From the NCBI GenBank assembly GCA_019703815.1, contig AP023052.1, positions 2,356,001 to 2,420,000 of the forward strand: a DNA stretch of 64,000 nucleotides. Reading direction: 5' to 3'. The DNA comes from Thaumasiovibrio occultus. Its GTDB lineage: Bacteria > Pseudomonadota > Gammaproteobacteria > Enterobacterales > Vibrionaceae. Both the position numbers and the translations under genes were made by a program. The notes below the pieces were generated by a model that was not told the origin of the DNA, ran no database searches, and was given only the letters and a program-made list of their open reading frames with translations. This document shows, one piece after another, positions 20,689 through 29,309 of this stretch (within the stretch, counting starts at the first letter, position 1; each line of letters opens with the position of its first letter).

Positions 20689-21093
20689 TTAGGCTTGATC
20701 AGCCAAAAAGGCAGGCTGTTGATCGCTTCTGGCTTCAAACGCTTCAGGCAAAGACATATCAAAATGCTCTTTCATCGCCTTGGCCAGTAACACCTGAAAA
20801 TGCTCGAGGTTTTGATGCACTTCCGCCAGTGCGTTTTCCGGTGGGATCTCATTTATCCATTGGCCATCAGCATCGTAACGACCAATACCGTAAATCAGCA
20901 ATGGCGCGTCGTTATCCAGCTCCAGTACCATCCACCAGCCCCAAAATTCACGCGATTCAGGGGATTTCTTCGCGTTGACGCAAGTGATCAGTGAATCAAA
21001 AAAATAGTGACCCTTCGTGCTCTTTTTCTCTCTTAGGTATGGGCCAATCGCTGCTAGTTTGATCAGTAATCGCCCGTGGGTAGGAGACTTCAT
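20689..21093 (-). CDS. crl: Sigma factor-binding protein Crl
   Basis: 134 residues. Crl helps RpoS associate with core RNA polymerase in stationary phase. The family segments KGHYFFDSLITCVNAKK, EFWGWWMVLEL and the conserved YGIGRYD stretch are visible. Length is normal (about 130). It is downstream of frsA on the same strand, 92 bases away, as in E. coli, and has its own terminator. Confidence 0.95.
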   Translation of the reverse strand: MKSPTHGRLLIKLAAIGPYLREKKSTKGHYFFDSLITCVNAKKSPESREFWGWWMVLELDNDAPLLIYGIGRYDADGQWINEIPPENALAEVHQNLEHFQVLLAKAMKEHFDMSLPEAFEARSDQQPAFLADQA

Positions 21094-21185
21094 TGCAACC
21101 TTCCTTATCTATATTAACAAGCAGTTAACTTTATACACTATAGACATAAGAAAGTTTGAGCAAGCATTAATAACTAAACTGGTGT

Positions 21186-22439
21186 TTAGCGCAACTTTTC
21201 TTGCAACCAGCGGATCACCGATTCCATGCAGCGCTGATAGCCTGTATTCAACGGCGAATCCGGCAAAATCACCGCTTTTCCGTCAGTGCTGGATAATGCC
21301 AATAGGCGATTATCATCCGGCGGACAGAAGCGATCACGCTCTAAACTGACCCCCAAAACAGGCACGTTAGTCGGTCGACGTCCGAGCAGGCCTTGTTGTT
21401 TCAATGAAAAACTGGCCAATTGCGTCACCAAAGACTCTTTGCTGATCCGGCGTTTACCCAAACGTGACGCATAAACATCAAAATACATGCGTGGCAAGCT
21501 ATCAAGGCGATCGCCGCCACGGAAGAAATCGTGCATCATCCCGCCTAGACTCACCGCCGCTTTCACTTTGCTTCCCGCCAAAAATGCTAAACGGATCGCC
21601 GCATTGCCGCCCATACGTGCACCAAAAATCGCTAAGCGATCGTTATCGACCCACGGCACGTCGCGCAGTTTATCCAGCAACGCCATGTGCAAAATTGAGG
21701 TATTTTCATTCAATGGGCAGTTATGACTATGACCAAGCGACGGCATATCAATGGTCACCATCGCAAATCCCGCAGGGGCGAAATAGTCGGTATAGGTTCG
21801 CCATAGCTCGGTTTGCAGCGTATCTAAGCCGCCGCTGACGATAATCGTTGGCAATGGCTCGTCGGTATTGGGCAGGTGCAAATAAGCTTGGATCGCTTTG
21901 CCGTTATAGTTGAACTCAATGGTCTTAATGGTGTGATGACTGAGCGCCATCGCTTTGCGGTAGGCTTGCATCGCCAAGACATCAGCTTGAGTGGCCAGTT
22001 CATCCCCAGCAAGATGCGGATACGAGGCAATACCATAGTGAGTACTGGCTTTTAGCCATAGTTCGGCAATCGCATTTTCAGGCAGCTGTTGCTCTAGCTC
22101 GGCTTGCAACGCTTTCTTTTGGTACTTCATACCTAACTGGACCCATTCATAGTTCCAGTTACCTTGATGATACTCTTTAACGGTGTCGATCAGACGATCA
22201 TCAGTGCGCTCGTGCTTAGAGGCCGCCATCGTTGCAAATACCGATTCCATCTCAACCGGATCGACGCCTTGCCACACCCACAATGGTCGACGTAAGAAGC
22301 GATAGAAACCGTGAGTGCTATCACTTCCCGTAGACTCGTGACAAATAGTATCTGGGGCACCTTCGACCGTGATAATGGACGAAGTCTCTTTGGCTGTTGG
22401 TGAGGGCTTAAACAGCACTTCTGACAAGTTTTCAGACAT
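21186..22439 (-). CDS. frsA: Alpha/beta-hydrolase FrsA
   Basis: A 417-residue alpha/beta-hydrolase-fold protein of the FrsA (fermentation/respiration switch, YafA) family. The fold is seen from TIIVSGGLDTLQ, IDMPSLGHS and the nucleophile-elbow region IFGARMGGNAA. At the elbow the usual GxSxG Ser is replaced (GARMGG), in line with doubt over hydrolase activity in this family. FrsA binds unphosphorylated EIIA-Glc in E. coli and is known as a Vibrio vulnificus regulator target. crr is also in this window. It lies between gpt and crl. Confidence 0.93.
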   Translation of the reverse strand: MSENLSEVLFKPSPTAKETSSIITVEGAPDTICHESTGSDSTHGFYRFLRRPLWVWQGVDPVEMESVFATMAASKHERTDDRLIDTVKEYHQGNWNYEWVQLGMKYQKKALQAELEQQLPENAIAELWLKASTHYGIASYPHLAGDELATQADVLAMQAYRKAMALSHHTIKTIEFNYNGKAIQAYLHLPNTDEPLPTIIVSGGLDTLQTELWRTYTDYFAPAGFAMVTIDMPSLGHSHNCPLNENTSILHMALLDKLRDVPWVDNDRLAIFGARMGGNAAIRLAFLAGSKVKAAVSLGGMMHDFFRGGDRLDSLPRMYFDVYASRLGKRRISKESLVTQLASFSLKQQGLLGRRPTNVPVLGVSLERDRFCPPDDNRLLALSSTDGKAVILPDSPLNTGYQRCMESVIRWLQEKLR

Positions 22440-22724
22440 GATGGGGTTTCCAAACTTTTACCTATTAATGATACTAAATGAGTTCCCACAGTTTGGAAAT
22501 AACCCTGCTCAAACTAAGCATAACAATCCACCTTTGGTCGAAGAATGATCGTCCAACCAAAATAGGTGTTTCATCATAACGATAGACCGACACCAAGATT
22601 GCTTAACTTGCCTCACTCACGGGCCCTTTTTCGACAAGCAAACGCGTGACAACGCGCATTCCAAGCCGCGTTAAATTACGATTAGCCCACGCAGGGAAGC
22701 CCCCCATGTATCAACAATAGATAC
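22440..22724. other. Intergenic region between gpt and frsA
   Basis: No gene supported. It should contain the frsA promoter on the minus strand. I see no clear operator. Confidence 0.5.
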
Positions 22725-22750
22725 AAAAAAGCCCGCTAAATAGCGGGCTT
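22725..22750 (-). terminator. Terminator after gpt
   Basis: AAGCCCGCTA/TAGCGGGCTT with a run of six T on the minus strand, 16 bases beyond the gpt stop. Confidence 0.92.
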
Positions 22751-22766
22751 AAAAAGGCTTTCACCA

Positions 22767-23225
22767 TTAGCGCTTGCTAACAGGCTCAATAAAGCTGATA
22801 CCCATATCCCAAGGCTGCTCAATCCAAGTGTCTTGTGGGATATCTACGATGTATTCGTCCACTAGGTGCTTACCTGCAGGCTTTGCACACACGGTCACGA
22901 ACTTCGCCTTCGGGTACATTTGACGGATCATTTCCGCCGTACCGCCGGTATCAACCAGATCGTCAACCACCAAGAAACCTTCACCATCACCGTCGGCTTT
23001 CTTAAGCACTTTCATTTCACGTTGATGATCGTGGTCGTAGCTTGAGATACAAACCGTATCAACATGACGGATACCCAACTCGCGCGCTAAAATCGCGGCA
23101 GGAACCAAACCGCCACGACTTACTGCGATGATGCCTTTCCACTGATCTGCTGGCAGCTGTTTCTCAGCCAGTTGACGGGTGTACATCTGCATGTTGTCCC
23201 AAGTGATGACGAATTTATTGCTCAT
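22767..23225 (-). CDS. gpt: Xanthine-guanine phosphoribosyltransferase
   Basis: A 152-residue purine salvage enzyme that joins PRPP to guanine, xanthine or hypoxanthine. The PRPP-binding motif is [13 protein letters not shown], and the family segments ISRGGLVPA and the C-terminal WIEQPWDMG are intact. It starts 61 bases after the purine permease on the same strand with no terminator between, so uptake and salvage are probably co-transcribed. In E. coli gpt is beside pepD and frsA; the permease is an addition here. Confidence 0.97.
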   Translation of the reverse strand: MSNKFVITWDNMQMYTRQLAEKQLPADQWKGIIAVSRGGLVPAAILARELGIRHVDTVCISSYDHDHQREMKVLKKADGDGEGFLVVDDLVDTGGTAEMIRQMYPKAKFVTVCAKPAGKHLVDEYIVDIPQDTWIEQPWDMGISFIEPVSKR

Positions 23226-23286
23226 TATCTACAACCTCAAAGCGAATATAGGGCTAAAAAACTAATATCTAATAATAATTAACTGT

Positions 23287-24600
23287 TTATAGGAATGCCA
23301 GCTTAGCAATGAACAACAGTGAGACAACCCAAACACAAGCGTTAACTTCGCGCCCTTTGCCGCTTAGTGCTTTGATCACTGCGTACGAAATAAAGCCTAG
23401 ACCAATACCTTCTGCAATCGAGTAAGTAAATGGCATCATCAAACAAGTGATCACAACCGGCGCGGCTTCGGTCAGATCGCGCCAGTTAACGCTCACCAAA
23501 CCTGACATCATCAAAATCGCGACGTACAGCAGCGCACCTGTTGTTGCAAAGCCCGGCACCATACCAGCCAGTGGAGCAAAGAACAGCGCCAGCAAGAACA
23601 TCACACCCGTGGTTACTGCCATAAGACCGGTACGGCCACCTTCTGCCACACCTGAAGCACTTTCAACAAATGAGGTCGTGTTAGAGGTACCCAGCAGTGC
23701 ACCCACTGTGGTTGCGGTACTGTCAGCAAACAGCGCGCGGTTTAGTCCTGGAATTTCGCCGTCTTCTTTTACTAGGTTGGCTTTTTGCGCTACGCCCACC
23801 AAGGTGCCTGCCGTATCAAAGAGATCGACAAACAAGAAAGCAAAAACCACTGAAATCATGCTGACATCTAATGCACCAACGATGTCGAGTTTAAAGAAGG
23901 TCGGCGCAACGCTTGGCGGCATCGAGATAATGCCACCGTAAGACTGCTGGCCAAAGATCACGCTCAGTGCTGTCACAATCAGGATCGCCAACATCACGCC
24001 ACCTTTAACGCCACGCTGTACAAAGGCAATCGTTAGGAAGAAACCAAGACCGGCAAGCAACGGCCCAATGTTGAGCTCGCCGTTTTCACCACGGCTAACG
24101 AAATCGCCCAGCGCTACCAACGTCGCAGGATCTGATTCCACAATACCGGCATTTTTTAGAGCAATCAGTGCAAGGAATAAACCGATACCGGCTGCGATAC
24201 CGGTTCGCATCGCCATGGGGATGGAATTTATTAGCAATTCGCGCACTTTACAGGCGCTAAGAATAATAAAGAGCACACCGGATAGGAACACGGCTCCCAG
24301 TGCCACTTCCCATGTTTTACCCATACCAAACACAACGGTAAAGGTGAAGAATGCGTTCAAACCCATACCCGGCGCTTGCGCTACGGGGAAGTTAGCGACT
24401 AAACCCATGATGAAACAACCGATTGCCGCAGCCACACAGGTCGCCACAAACACCGCATCTTTATCCATCCCGGTTTTGGCTAGCATATCGGGATTAACAA
24501 AAATAATGTACGCCATCGTCAGGAAAGTAGTAATACCTGCCAAGACTTCGGTACGCACATCGGTACCGTGCTCTTTCAATTTGAATAACTGTTCCAGCAT
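23287..24600 (-). CDS. NCS2-family purine permease (AzgA-like)
   Basis: A 437-residue polytopic inner membrane protein of the AzgA-like NCS2 group, which import adenine, guanine or hypoxanthine with protons. Signature segments are EVLAGITTFLTMAYIIFVNP, QAPGMGLNAFF, DLFDTAGTLVG, and GTSNTTSFVESASGVAEGGRTG. The exact purine cannot be told from sequence. The frame extends to 24672, but ATG 24600 follows GAGG by about 6 bases and matches the family start. PurR-type operators lie 37-66 bases upstream. It is followed directly by gpt. Confidence 0.9.
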   Translation of the reverse strand: MLEQLFKLKEHGTDVRTEVLAGITTFLTMAYIIFVNPDMLAKTGMDKDAVFVATCVAAAIGCFIMGLVANFPVAQAPGMGLNAFFTFTVVFGMGKTWEVALGAVFLSGVLFIILSACKVRELLINSIPMAMRTGIAAGIGLFLALIALKNAGIVESDPATLVALGDFVSRGENGELNIGPLLAGLGFFLTIAFVQRGVKGGVMLAILIVTALSVIFGQQSYGGIISMPPSVAPTFFKLDIVGALDVSMISVVFAFLFVDLFDTAGTLVGVAQKANLVKEDGEIPGLNRALFADSTATTVGALLGTSNTTSFVESASGVAEGGRTGLMAVTTGVMFLLALFFAPLAGMVPGFATTGALLYVAILMMSGLVSVNWRDLTEAAPVVITCLMMPFTYSIAEGIGLGFISYAVIKALSGKGREVNACVWVVSLLFIAKLAFL

Positions 24601-24636
24601 CGTCGCCTCACCGTAGAGATTAATATTCTTACGAAA

Positions 24637-24665
24637 GGGCAAACGTTTATCGTAAACGTTTGCGC
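24637..24665 (-). promoter_or_regulatory. Two overlapping PurR-type boxes
   Basis: Boxes centred at 24644/24645 and 24657/24658, each with the AAACGTTT core of the PurR consensus. Together they form an 11-bp perfect palindrome (GCAAACGTTTA and TAAACGTTTGC around TCG). They lie just downstream of the proposed start of transcription for the permease gene. Confidence 0.75.
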
Positions 24666-24683
24666 ACCCCAAAATTTGGCGCG

Positions 24684-24712
24684 ATTATATTCCTATCAAT
24701 AGAATATTGCCA
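24684..24712 (-). promoter_or_regulatory. Promoter of the purine permease-gpt unit
   Basis: On the minus strand, TGGCAA (24707-24712), 17-base spacer, TATAAT (24684-24689). Transcription would begin near 24677, so the PurR-type boxes fall within the first 40 transcribed bases, where a repressor would block elongation. Confidence 0.6.
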
Positions 24713-24740
24713 GTTTTTGAATCACGTCCCATTTCAATGA

Positions 24741-24756
24741 AAGCAAACGTTTACTC
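24741..24756. promoter_or_regulatory. Third PurR-type box
   Basis: AAGCAAACGTTTACTC, about 30 bases upstream of the -35 element. It could allow looping with the downstream pair. Confidence 0.6.
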
Positions 24757-24902
24757 ACAAACAAACAGATTTAAATAATTGAATTTAAATGATTTTAATT
24801 TGTGGCTTACAAAGAGTTAACTTTAGAGTTATGACACATTTTTTATAGGGCTATTTTTCTACCCTGAGAAAATTTTGTGATCACGACAGTTTTGGCGGGA
24901 CG

Positions 24903-24928
24903 AAAAAAAACACCAGCCTAGGCTGGTG
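24903..24928 (-). terminator. Orphan minus-strand terminator
   Basis: CACCAGCC, TA, GGCTGGTG, followed on the minus strand by eight T. No minus-strand gene lies upstream (pepD is on the plus strand), so it may end a small RNA. Confidence 0.8.
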
Positions 24929-25020
24929 ATTGTGTGCAATAACTTATGCACCAATGAAAACAATAGGGGGAACGCTATTTTATGTCTCACATAGGATAAG
25001 ATGACACAAAACAACTTAAG
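24903..25020 (-). ncRNA. Candidate small RNA ending at the orphan terminator
   Basis: The strong terminator at 24903-24928 has no upstream gene. It is preceded on the minus strand by a second small hairpin (GTGCA/TGCAC, 24934-24951). A small RNA transcribed from the gap before pepD would explain it. No convincing promoter was found, so the 5' end given here is a guess. Confidence 0.3.
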
Positions 25021-25239
25021 GTGTTTGACCTTGAATCAATGGTAGCAATTAGGTAATAAAATTACAAGTCAATTGCTTATTTTTGACCTAAAGGCGCAAT
25101 TTTTGTGCGATGAGTCTGATTTTGATATACATAAACGCACAACAAAATGAAATTTTATTACACCAACACCTCAATGCCGTGTAGTTCAAATCACTGTTAT
25201 CGAGTTTTTTTCAATGATATGCTGCTATTCACACACTAC

Positions 25240-25274
25240 GTTACGATGTACGTAACAGGTATCGCCTTACCTGT
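25240..25274 (+). promoter_or_regulatory. Tandem hairpins upstream of pepD
   Basis: GTTACG/CGTAAC (25240-25256) and ACAGGTA/TACCTGT (25255-25274) share bases at their junction, so only one may form fully at a time. They end 36 bases before the pepD start. They could be operator dyads or leader structure. Confidence 0.4.
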
Positions 25275-25310
25275 AACAAAAGGTCAATGAATACTTAAAA
25301 GGAAATCACG

Positions 25311-26771
25311 GTGTCTGAGATCAGCCAATTAGCTCCACGTGCCGTCTGGCAATTTTTCGACCAAATCTGCAGCATTCCCCACCCTTCCTATCACGAAGCT
25401 GCGCTTGCCGATCACATCGTTAACTTTGCTACTGCGCGTAACCTTGACGTAAAACGCGATGCCGTAGGCAACATTTTCATTAAGAAACCTGCCACAGCAG
25501 GGATGGAAAACCGTCGCGGTGTCGTTCTGCAAGCCCACCTTGATATGGTGCCGCAGAAAAATGAAGACACGATTCATGACTTCACCCTGGACCCAATCAA
25601 ACCCTTCATTGACGGTGAGTGGGTGACGGCCGATGGCACCACCTTGGGTGCCGATAACGGTATGGGGATGGCGGCCTGTTTAGCGGTATTGGCCGCTGAT
25701 GATATTGCGCACGGTCCAATTGAAGTGCTACTGACCATGAACGAAGAAGCCGGCATGGATGGCGCGTTTGGTCTTGAAGCAGGTTGGCTTGAAGGCGATA
25801 TCCTGCTTAACACTGACTCGGAGCAAGAAGGCGAAGTCTACATGGGCTGTGCGGGCGGTATTAACGCCGAGTTTGCCTTCCCTATCGAGCGTGAAGCGAT
25901 CCCTGAACACCACCAGATGGTGAAACTAACGCTAAAAGGCCTGAAAGGCGGTCACTCTGGTTGTGATATTCATACCGGCCGAGGCAACGCTAACAAGCTA
26001 TTGGCGCGCTTCCTCTTCGGTCATGGCGACGAGCTAGGCTTGCGTTTGACGGCATTTAACGGCGGCTCATTACGCAATGCGATCCCACGCGAAGCCAACG
26101 CGGTTGTCGCGGTACCTGCCGCAAACCTAGAGATGCTTAATGACTACTGGCAGCACTTTAACCAGCTGTTAGTCAACGAACTTGGTAAAGTCGAAACGAG
26201 CCTAGATCTGCAGATCAGTAACGTCGATAACGAAAGACCAGTATTTAGCACGCTGAGCCAACAGCGCTTCATCGCTGCGCTGCATGCCTGTCCAAACGGC
26301 GTGATCCGCATGAGCGACGATATCGCTGGCGTGGTTGAGACATCGCTGAATGTCGGCGTGATCACCACCGAAGACGATAAGGTGTCTGTACTGTGTTTGA
26401 TCCGCTCACTTATCGACAGCGGCCGTCAACACGTTGAAGGCATGCTGCAAGCGGTGGCCGATCTGTCTGGTGCAAACCTTGCGTTTGGCGGCGCATACCC
26501 GGGTTGGAATCCAGATGCCTCTTCAGAAATCATGGCGCTGTTTAGAGAAACCTATCAAGGGATCTACGGCAAACTGCCAAATATCATGGTGATCCATGCC
26601 GGTCTTGAGTGCGGCCTATTTAAAAAGCCGTACCCTGAAATGGACATGATTTCCTTTGGCCCAACGATTAAGTTCCCACACTCGCCGGATGAGAAAGTGA
26701 ACATCGCGTCTGTTGGCCTGTTCTGGGAGCAAATGGTGGCTATCTTGGCTGCCATCCCAGAGAAGAAGTAA
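25311..26771 (+). CDS. pepD: Aminoacyl-histidine dipeptidase (PepD)
   Basis: A 486-residue cytosolic zinc dipeptidase of the M20 family that cleaves Xaa-His and other dipeptides. Metal motifs are QAHLDMV, GADNGMG, NEEAGMDGAFG and NTDSEQEG, and the C-terminal HAGLECGLF is typical of PepD. It starts at GTG, with AAGGA 8-9 bases upstream. A terminator shared with the convergent EAL gene follows. Its position beside gpt (through the permease) matches E. coli. Confidence 0.96.
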   Translation: MSEISQLAPRAVWQFFDQICSIPHPSYHEAALADHIVNFATARNLDVKRDAVGNIFIKKPATAGMENRRGVVLQAHLDMVPQKNEDTIHDFTLDPIKPFIDGEWVTADGTTLGADNGMGMAACLAVLAADDIAHGPIEVLLTMNEEAGMDGAFGLEAGWLEGDILLNTDSEQEGEVYMGCAGGINAEFAFPIEREAIPEHHQMVKLTLKGLKGGHSGCDIHTGRGNANKLLARFLFGHGDELGLRLTAFNGGSLRNAIPREANAVVAVPAANLEMLNDYWQHFNQLLVNELGKVETSLDLQISNVDNERPVFSTLSQQRFIAALHACPNGVIRMSDDIAGVVETSLNVGVITTEDDKVSVLCLIRSLIDSGRQHVEGMLQAVADLSGANLAFGGAYPGWNPDASSEIMALFRETYQGIYGKLPNIMVIHAGLECGLFKKPYPEMDMISFGPTIKFPHSPDEKVNIASVGLFWEQMVAILAAIPEKK

Positions 26772-26844
26772 CGACGACAGGGAGACATGGCGATTTAGCT
26801 ACAATCGCTCACTCCGTAAGGTAAACCGTCTCAATTCGGTACCT

Positions 26845-26875
26845 AAAAGAGCCAGCCAATCACTGGCTCTTTTCT
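26845..26875. terminator. Bidirectional terminator between pepD and the REC-EAL gene
   Basis: AAGAGCCAG/CTGGCTCTT with A and T runs on both sides. It lies between two convergent genes. Confidence 0.88.
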
Positions 26876-26945
26876 TATCTCGATGCTGCTAGCCTTTGAA
26901 GCCCTCTTTAGAAAGACATTTCCGTTCACAACGAACTTGGCAGAT

Positions 26946-28151
26946 TCACGCACTTGCCATCGTCGCTTGCCATCCTTGATACCATTGCGCTAACTCTGGC
27001 AGTGATTTCGGCGGGCACATTAGAAAGCCCTGCACCAGAATGCTTTCCGACAATCGCTTCAAATAGTTAAGCTCCTCTTGCCGCTCTACCCCTTCCGCCA
27101 CCAGCACCGCATCGATCTCCCCGGTTAACTCGACTAACGATTTCACCACCAGTTGCGAGAAGTGATCTTTTTCGATTTCGTTGATCAAACTACGATCAAT
27201 TTTGATCTCATTAAAGGGCAACTGACGCAGTTGCTGTAGGTTGGTATAACCAGATCCGTAATCATCCAGTGATAAGTGATAGCCTTTCAACCCCAAGCGA
27301 TTGAGCGTTTCTAACTGATTACGGGTTTTTAACGAATAGTCTTCGGTGACTTCCAGAACGATAGCTTCAGAGGAAATGGTGTTGTCTTGCAGCATGACCC
27401 GCAACCATTCAGGAAAGCTGAGATCTTCAAGCTGTGACGGAGAGATATTCAACCCTATCTTTACCGCGTTACCAAATAACGCCCGTAACGCCGCGTAATC
27501 TGTCACTGCTTTTTCGATAAGTTGCATCGTGAGCAAATCTAACATGCCATGACGAGTCGCGACGGAGATAAAGCGCCCCGGTTCAATCACCGTAGTTGAT
27601 GTCGGGTGGACTATCCGCGCGAGCACTTCCACCCCAACGACACTGTGCGTGCGCAGATCGATTTTAGGCTGATAGTAAGGCGTTATTGCGTTGTGACTGA
27701 CCACGTCTAGAAACTCGTCTTTACTAAGTGGCTTTGCAGTATTAAGCGCGTCCATTGCGGTCAACTGCATTCGGTTCATCAAATGACGCAGCTCTGGTAA
27801 ATGGACGGGTTTGCCAAGGTAGCCAAGGTTTGGAAGATTATATAATCTCGCGATTTCACATGCTAAGCCTGCAATTCGGGGATTAACCCCCGAAATGATG
27901 CCGAAGCCGCCACGAAACCCCATCTGGCCGAGCTGTCTCACTACCTCCATCCCATCAATACTTGGCATATCGAGATCGGTGAGTACCGCCGTAAAGCGAT
28001 CAGGGGTGCGCGAAATCGCATCCAACGCCATACGGGGGGAAGTGGTCGCGAATACGTGTTCATAACCCAAATGATTTAATTGGGCTTTTACCACGCTGAG
28101 AAATGATTTTGAGTCGTCTATTACGACAATCCACTGCTTTTTTGCCATCAT
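26946..28151 (-). CDS. Response regulator with EAL phosphodiesterase domain
   Basis: 401 residues. The N-terminal receiver domain (about 1-125) has the acidic pair VIDDS, the phosphoacceptor Asp in LTDLDMP, and the late Lys in GKPV. The C-terminal EAL domain (about 145-395) should hydrolyse cyclic di-GMP: EVLAR (EVL form), LNISPSQL, LEVTED, LDDYGSGYT, KIDRS, AEGVE and QGF are all present, so it is probably active. VieA has a similar layout but with an added HTH. No histidine kinase gene is adjacent. Start 28151 has GGGA upstream; the frame reaches 28196. It follows dinB by 63 bases. Confidence 0.9.
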   Translation of the reverse strand: MMAKKQWIVVIDDSKSFLSVVKAQLNHLGYEHVFATTSPRMALDAISRTPDRFTAVLTDLDMPSIDGMEVVRQLGQMGFRGGFGIISGVNPRIAGLACEIARLYNLPNLGYLGKPVHLPELRHLMNRMQLTAMDALNTAKPLSKDEFLDVVSHNAITPYYQPKIDLRTHSVVGVEVLARIVHPTSTTVIEPGRFISVATRHGMLDLLTMQLIEKAVTDYAALRALFGNAVKIGLNISPSQLEDLSFPEWLRVMLQDNTISSEAIVLEVTEDYSLKTRNQLETLNRLGLKGYHLSLDDYGSGYTNLQQLRQLPFNEIKIDRSLINEIEKDHFSQLVVKSLVELTGEIDAVLVAEGVERQEELNYLKRLSESILVQGFLMCPPKSLPELAQWYQGWQATMASA

Positions 28152-28214
28152 TATGATCCCACAATCCCCACAAAGATCGTAGACCAATATGCTCACGATG
28201 GCATAAAAATAACG

Positions 28215-29291
28215 TCAGACTTCAAGCAACAGTTGCTGAATTTCAGGACGAGTACGCAAGCCGACATACAGCCCAACCAAGCGGATCCCCTTTCCCGGTT
28301 GACGCTGCATCGCTTGTTGCAGCAGACGGTCAAATATCGCTTCATCTAACTGGCTATGATGGTGCTCAACTGAGGTCAGGCGAAAATCGTTAAATTTGAT
28401 CTTCACACCCAGCTTGCTGATCTCTTTATCAGCCAGCTTTGGCGCTAAACGCCGTTCAAGTTCAGGATAGAGCTGAGTTACCACTTGCCGGCATTCGGTG
28501 AGCTGGAAAATATCTTGCGATAACGTGCGCTCTACACCCACTGATTTAGGATCGCGTTGCACCACGACCGGGCGTGGATCATAGCCATTGGCACGCTCCC
28601 ACAACGACAAACCAAACTTACCAAATAACTCGACCATGCGCTCGCGCCCCAGCTGCTGGACATCCGCACCGCACCGCAGCCCCAAGGCATTGAGCTTTTG
28701 CATTGTCACTTTACCGACACCCGGGATTTTATGCAGTGCGAGACGCTCTACAAACGACGCCACTTCATCCGGCCGCACCACAAACTGGCCATTGGGTTTA
28801 TTCAGATCGGACGCGATTTTCGCAATAAACTTCATGGGCGCAACCCCCGCCGACGCGGTTAATCCCAACTCCTCATGAATTTCGCGGCGGATCGCTTGCG
28901 CCATTAACGTCGCAGAGCCCTGGAATTGATGCGCATCCGTCACATCCAAATACGCTTCATCCAGCGATAGCGGCTCGATAAGCTCGGTATAACGGCGGAA
29001 AATTTGATGGATTTGCGCCGAGGTTTCTTTGTACACCGCCATTCGACCAGGCACTACCACCAGCGACGGACACAGCTTAAGCGCGTGAGCCGTGGGCATG
29101 GCTGAGCGAACACCGTATTTACGCGCCTGATAGTTGCATGTACTCAACACCCCACGTCGGTCCGACTGCCCACCAATAGCCACAGGCACATTGCGCAGCT
29201 CAGGGTTATCCCGCATTTCTACCGCTGCGTAAAAGCAGTCCATATCAACGTGGATTATTTTGCGAAAAGGAAGGGGAATGGACTCTGTCAT
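28215..29291 (-). CDS. dinB: DNA polymerase IV (DinB, Y family)
   Basis: A 358-residue error-prone translesion polymerase. The metal-binding Asp residues lie in HVDMDCFYAAVE and SLDEAYLDV; the helix-hairpin-helix (KIPGVGKVT) and little-finger domain are present. It lacks a clear C-terminal QLVLGL-type clamp motif, although LLLEV at the end may serve. ATG 29291 is three bases from a perfect LexA box and has no Shine-Dalgarno sequence; a GTG at 29312 is in frame but lies inside the promoter. Known as an SOS gene. The REC-EAL gene follows on the same strand. Confidence 0.96.
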   Translation of the reverse strand: MTESIPLPFRKIIHVDMDCFYAAVEMRDNPELRNVPVAIGGQSDRRGVLSTCNYQARKYGVRSAMPTAHALKLCPSLVVVPGRMAVYKETSAQIHQIFRRYTELIEPLSLDEAYLDVTDAHQFQGSATLMAQAIRREIHEELGLTASAGVAPMKFIAKIASDLNKPNGQFVVRPDEVASFVERLALHKIPGVGKVTMQKLNALGLRCGADVQQLGRERMVELFGKFGLSLWERANGYDPRPVVVQRDPKSVGVERTLSQDIFQLTECRQVVTQLYPELERRLAPKLADKEISKLGVKIKFNDFRLTSVEHHHSQLDEAIFDRLLQQAMQRQPGKGIRLVGLYVGLRTRPEIQQLLLEV

Positions 29292-29293
29292 AA

Positions 29294-29309
29294 CTGTATT
29301 TATATACAG
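29294..29309 (-). promoter_or_regulatory. LexA (SOS) box of dinB
   Basis: CTGTATATAAATACAG on the minus strand, a perfect CTGT-N8-ACAG palindrome-type SOS box. It overlaps the -10 element and ends three bases before the ATG. Confidence 0.92.
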
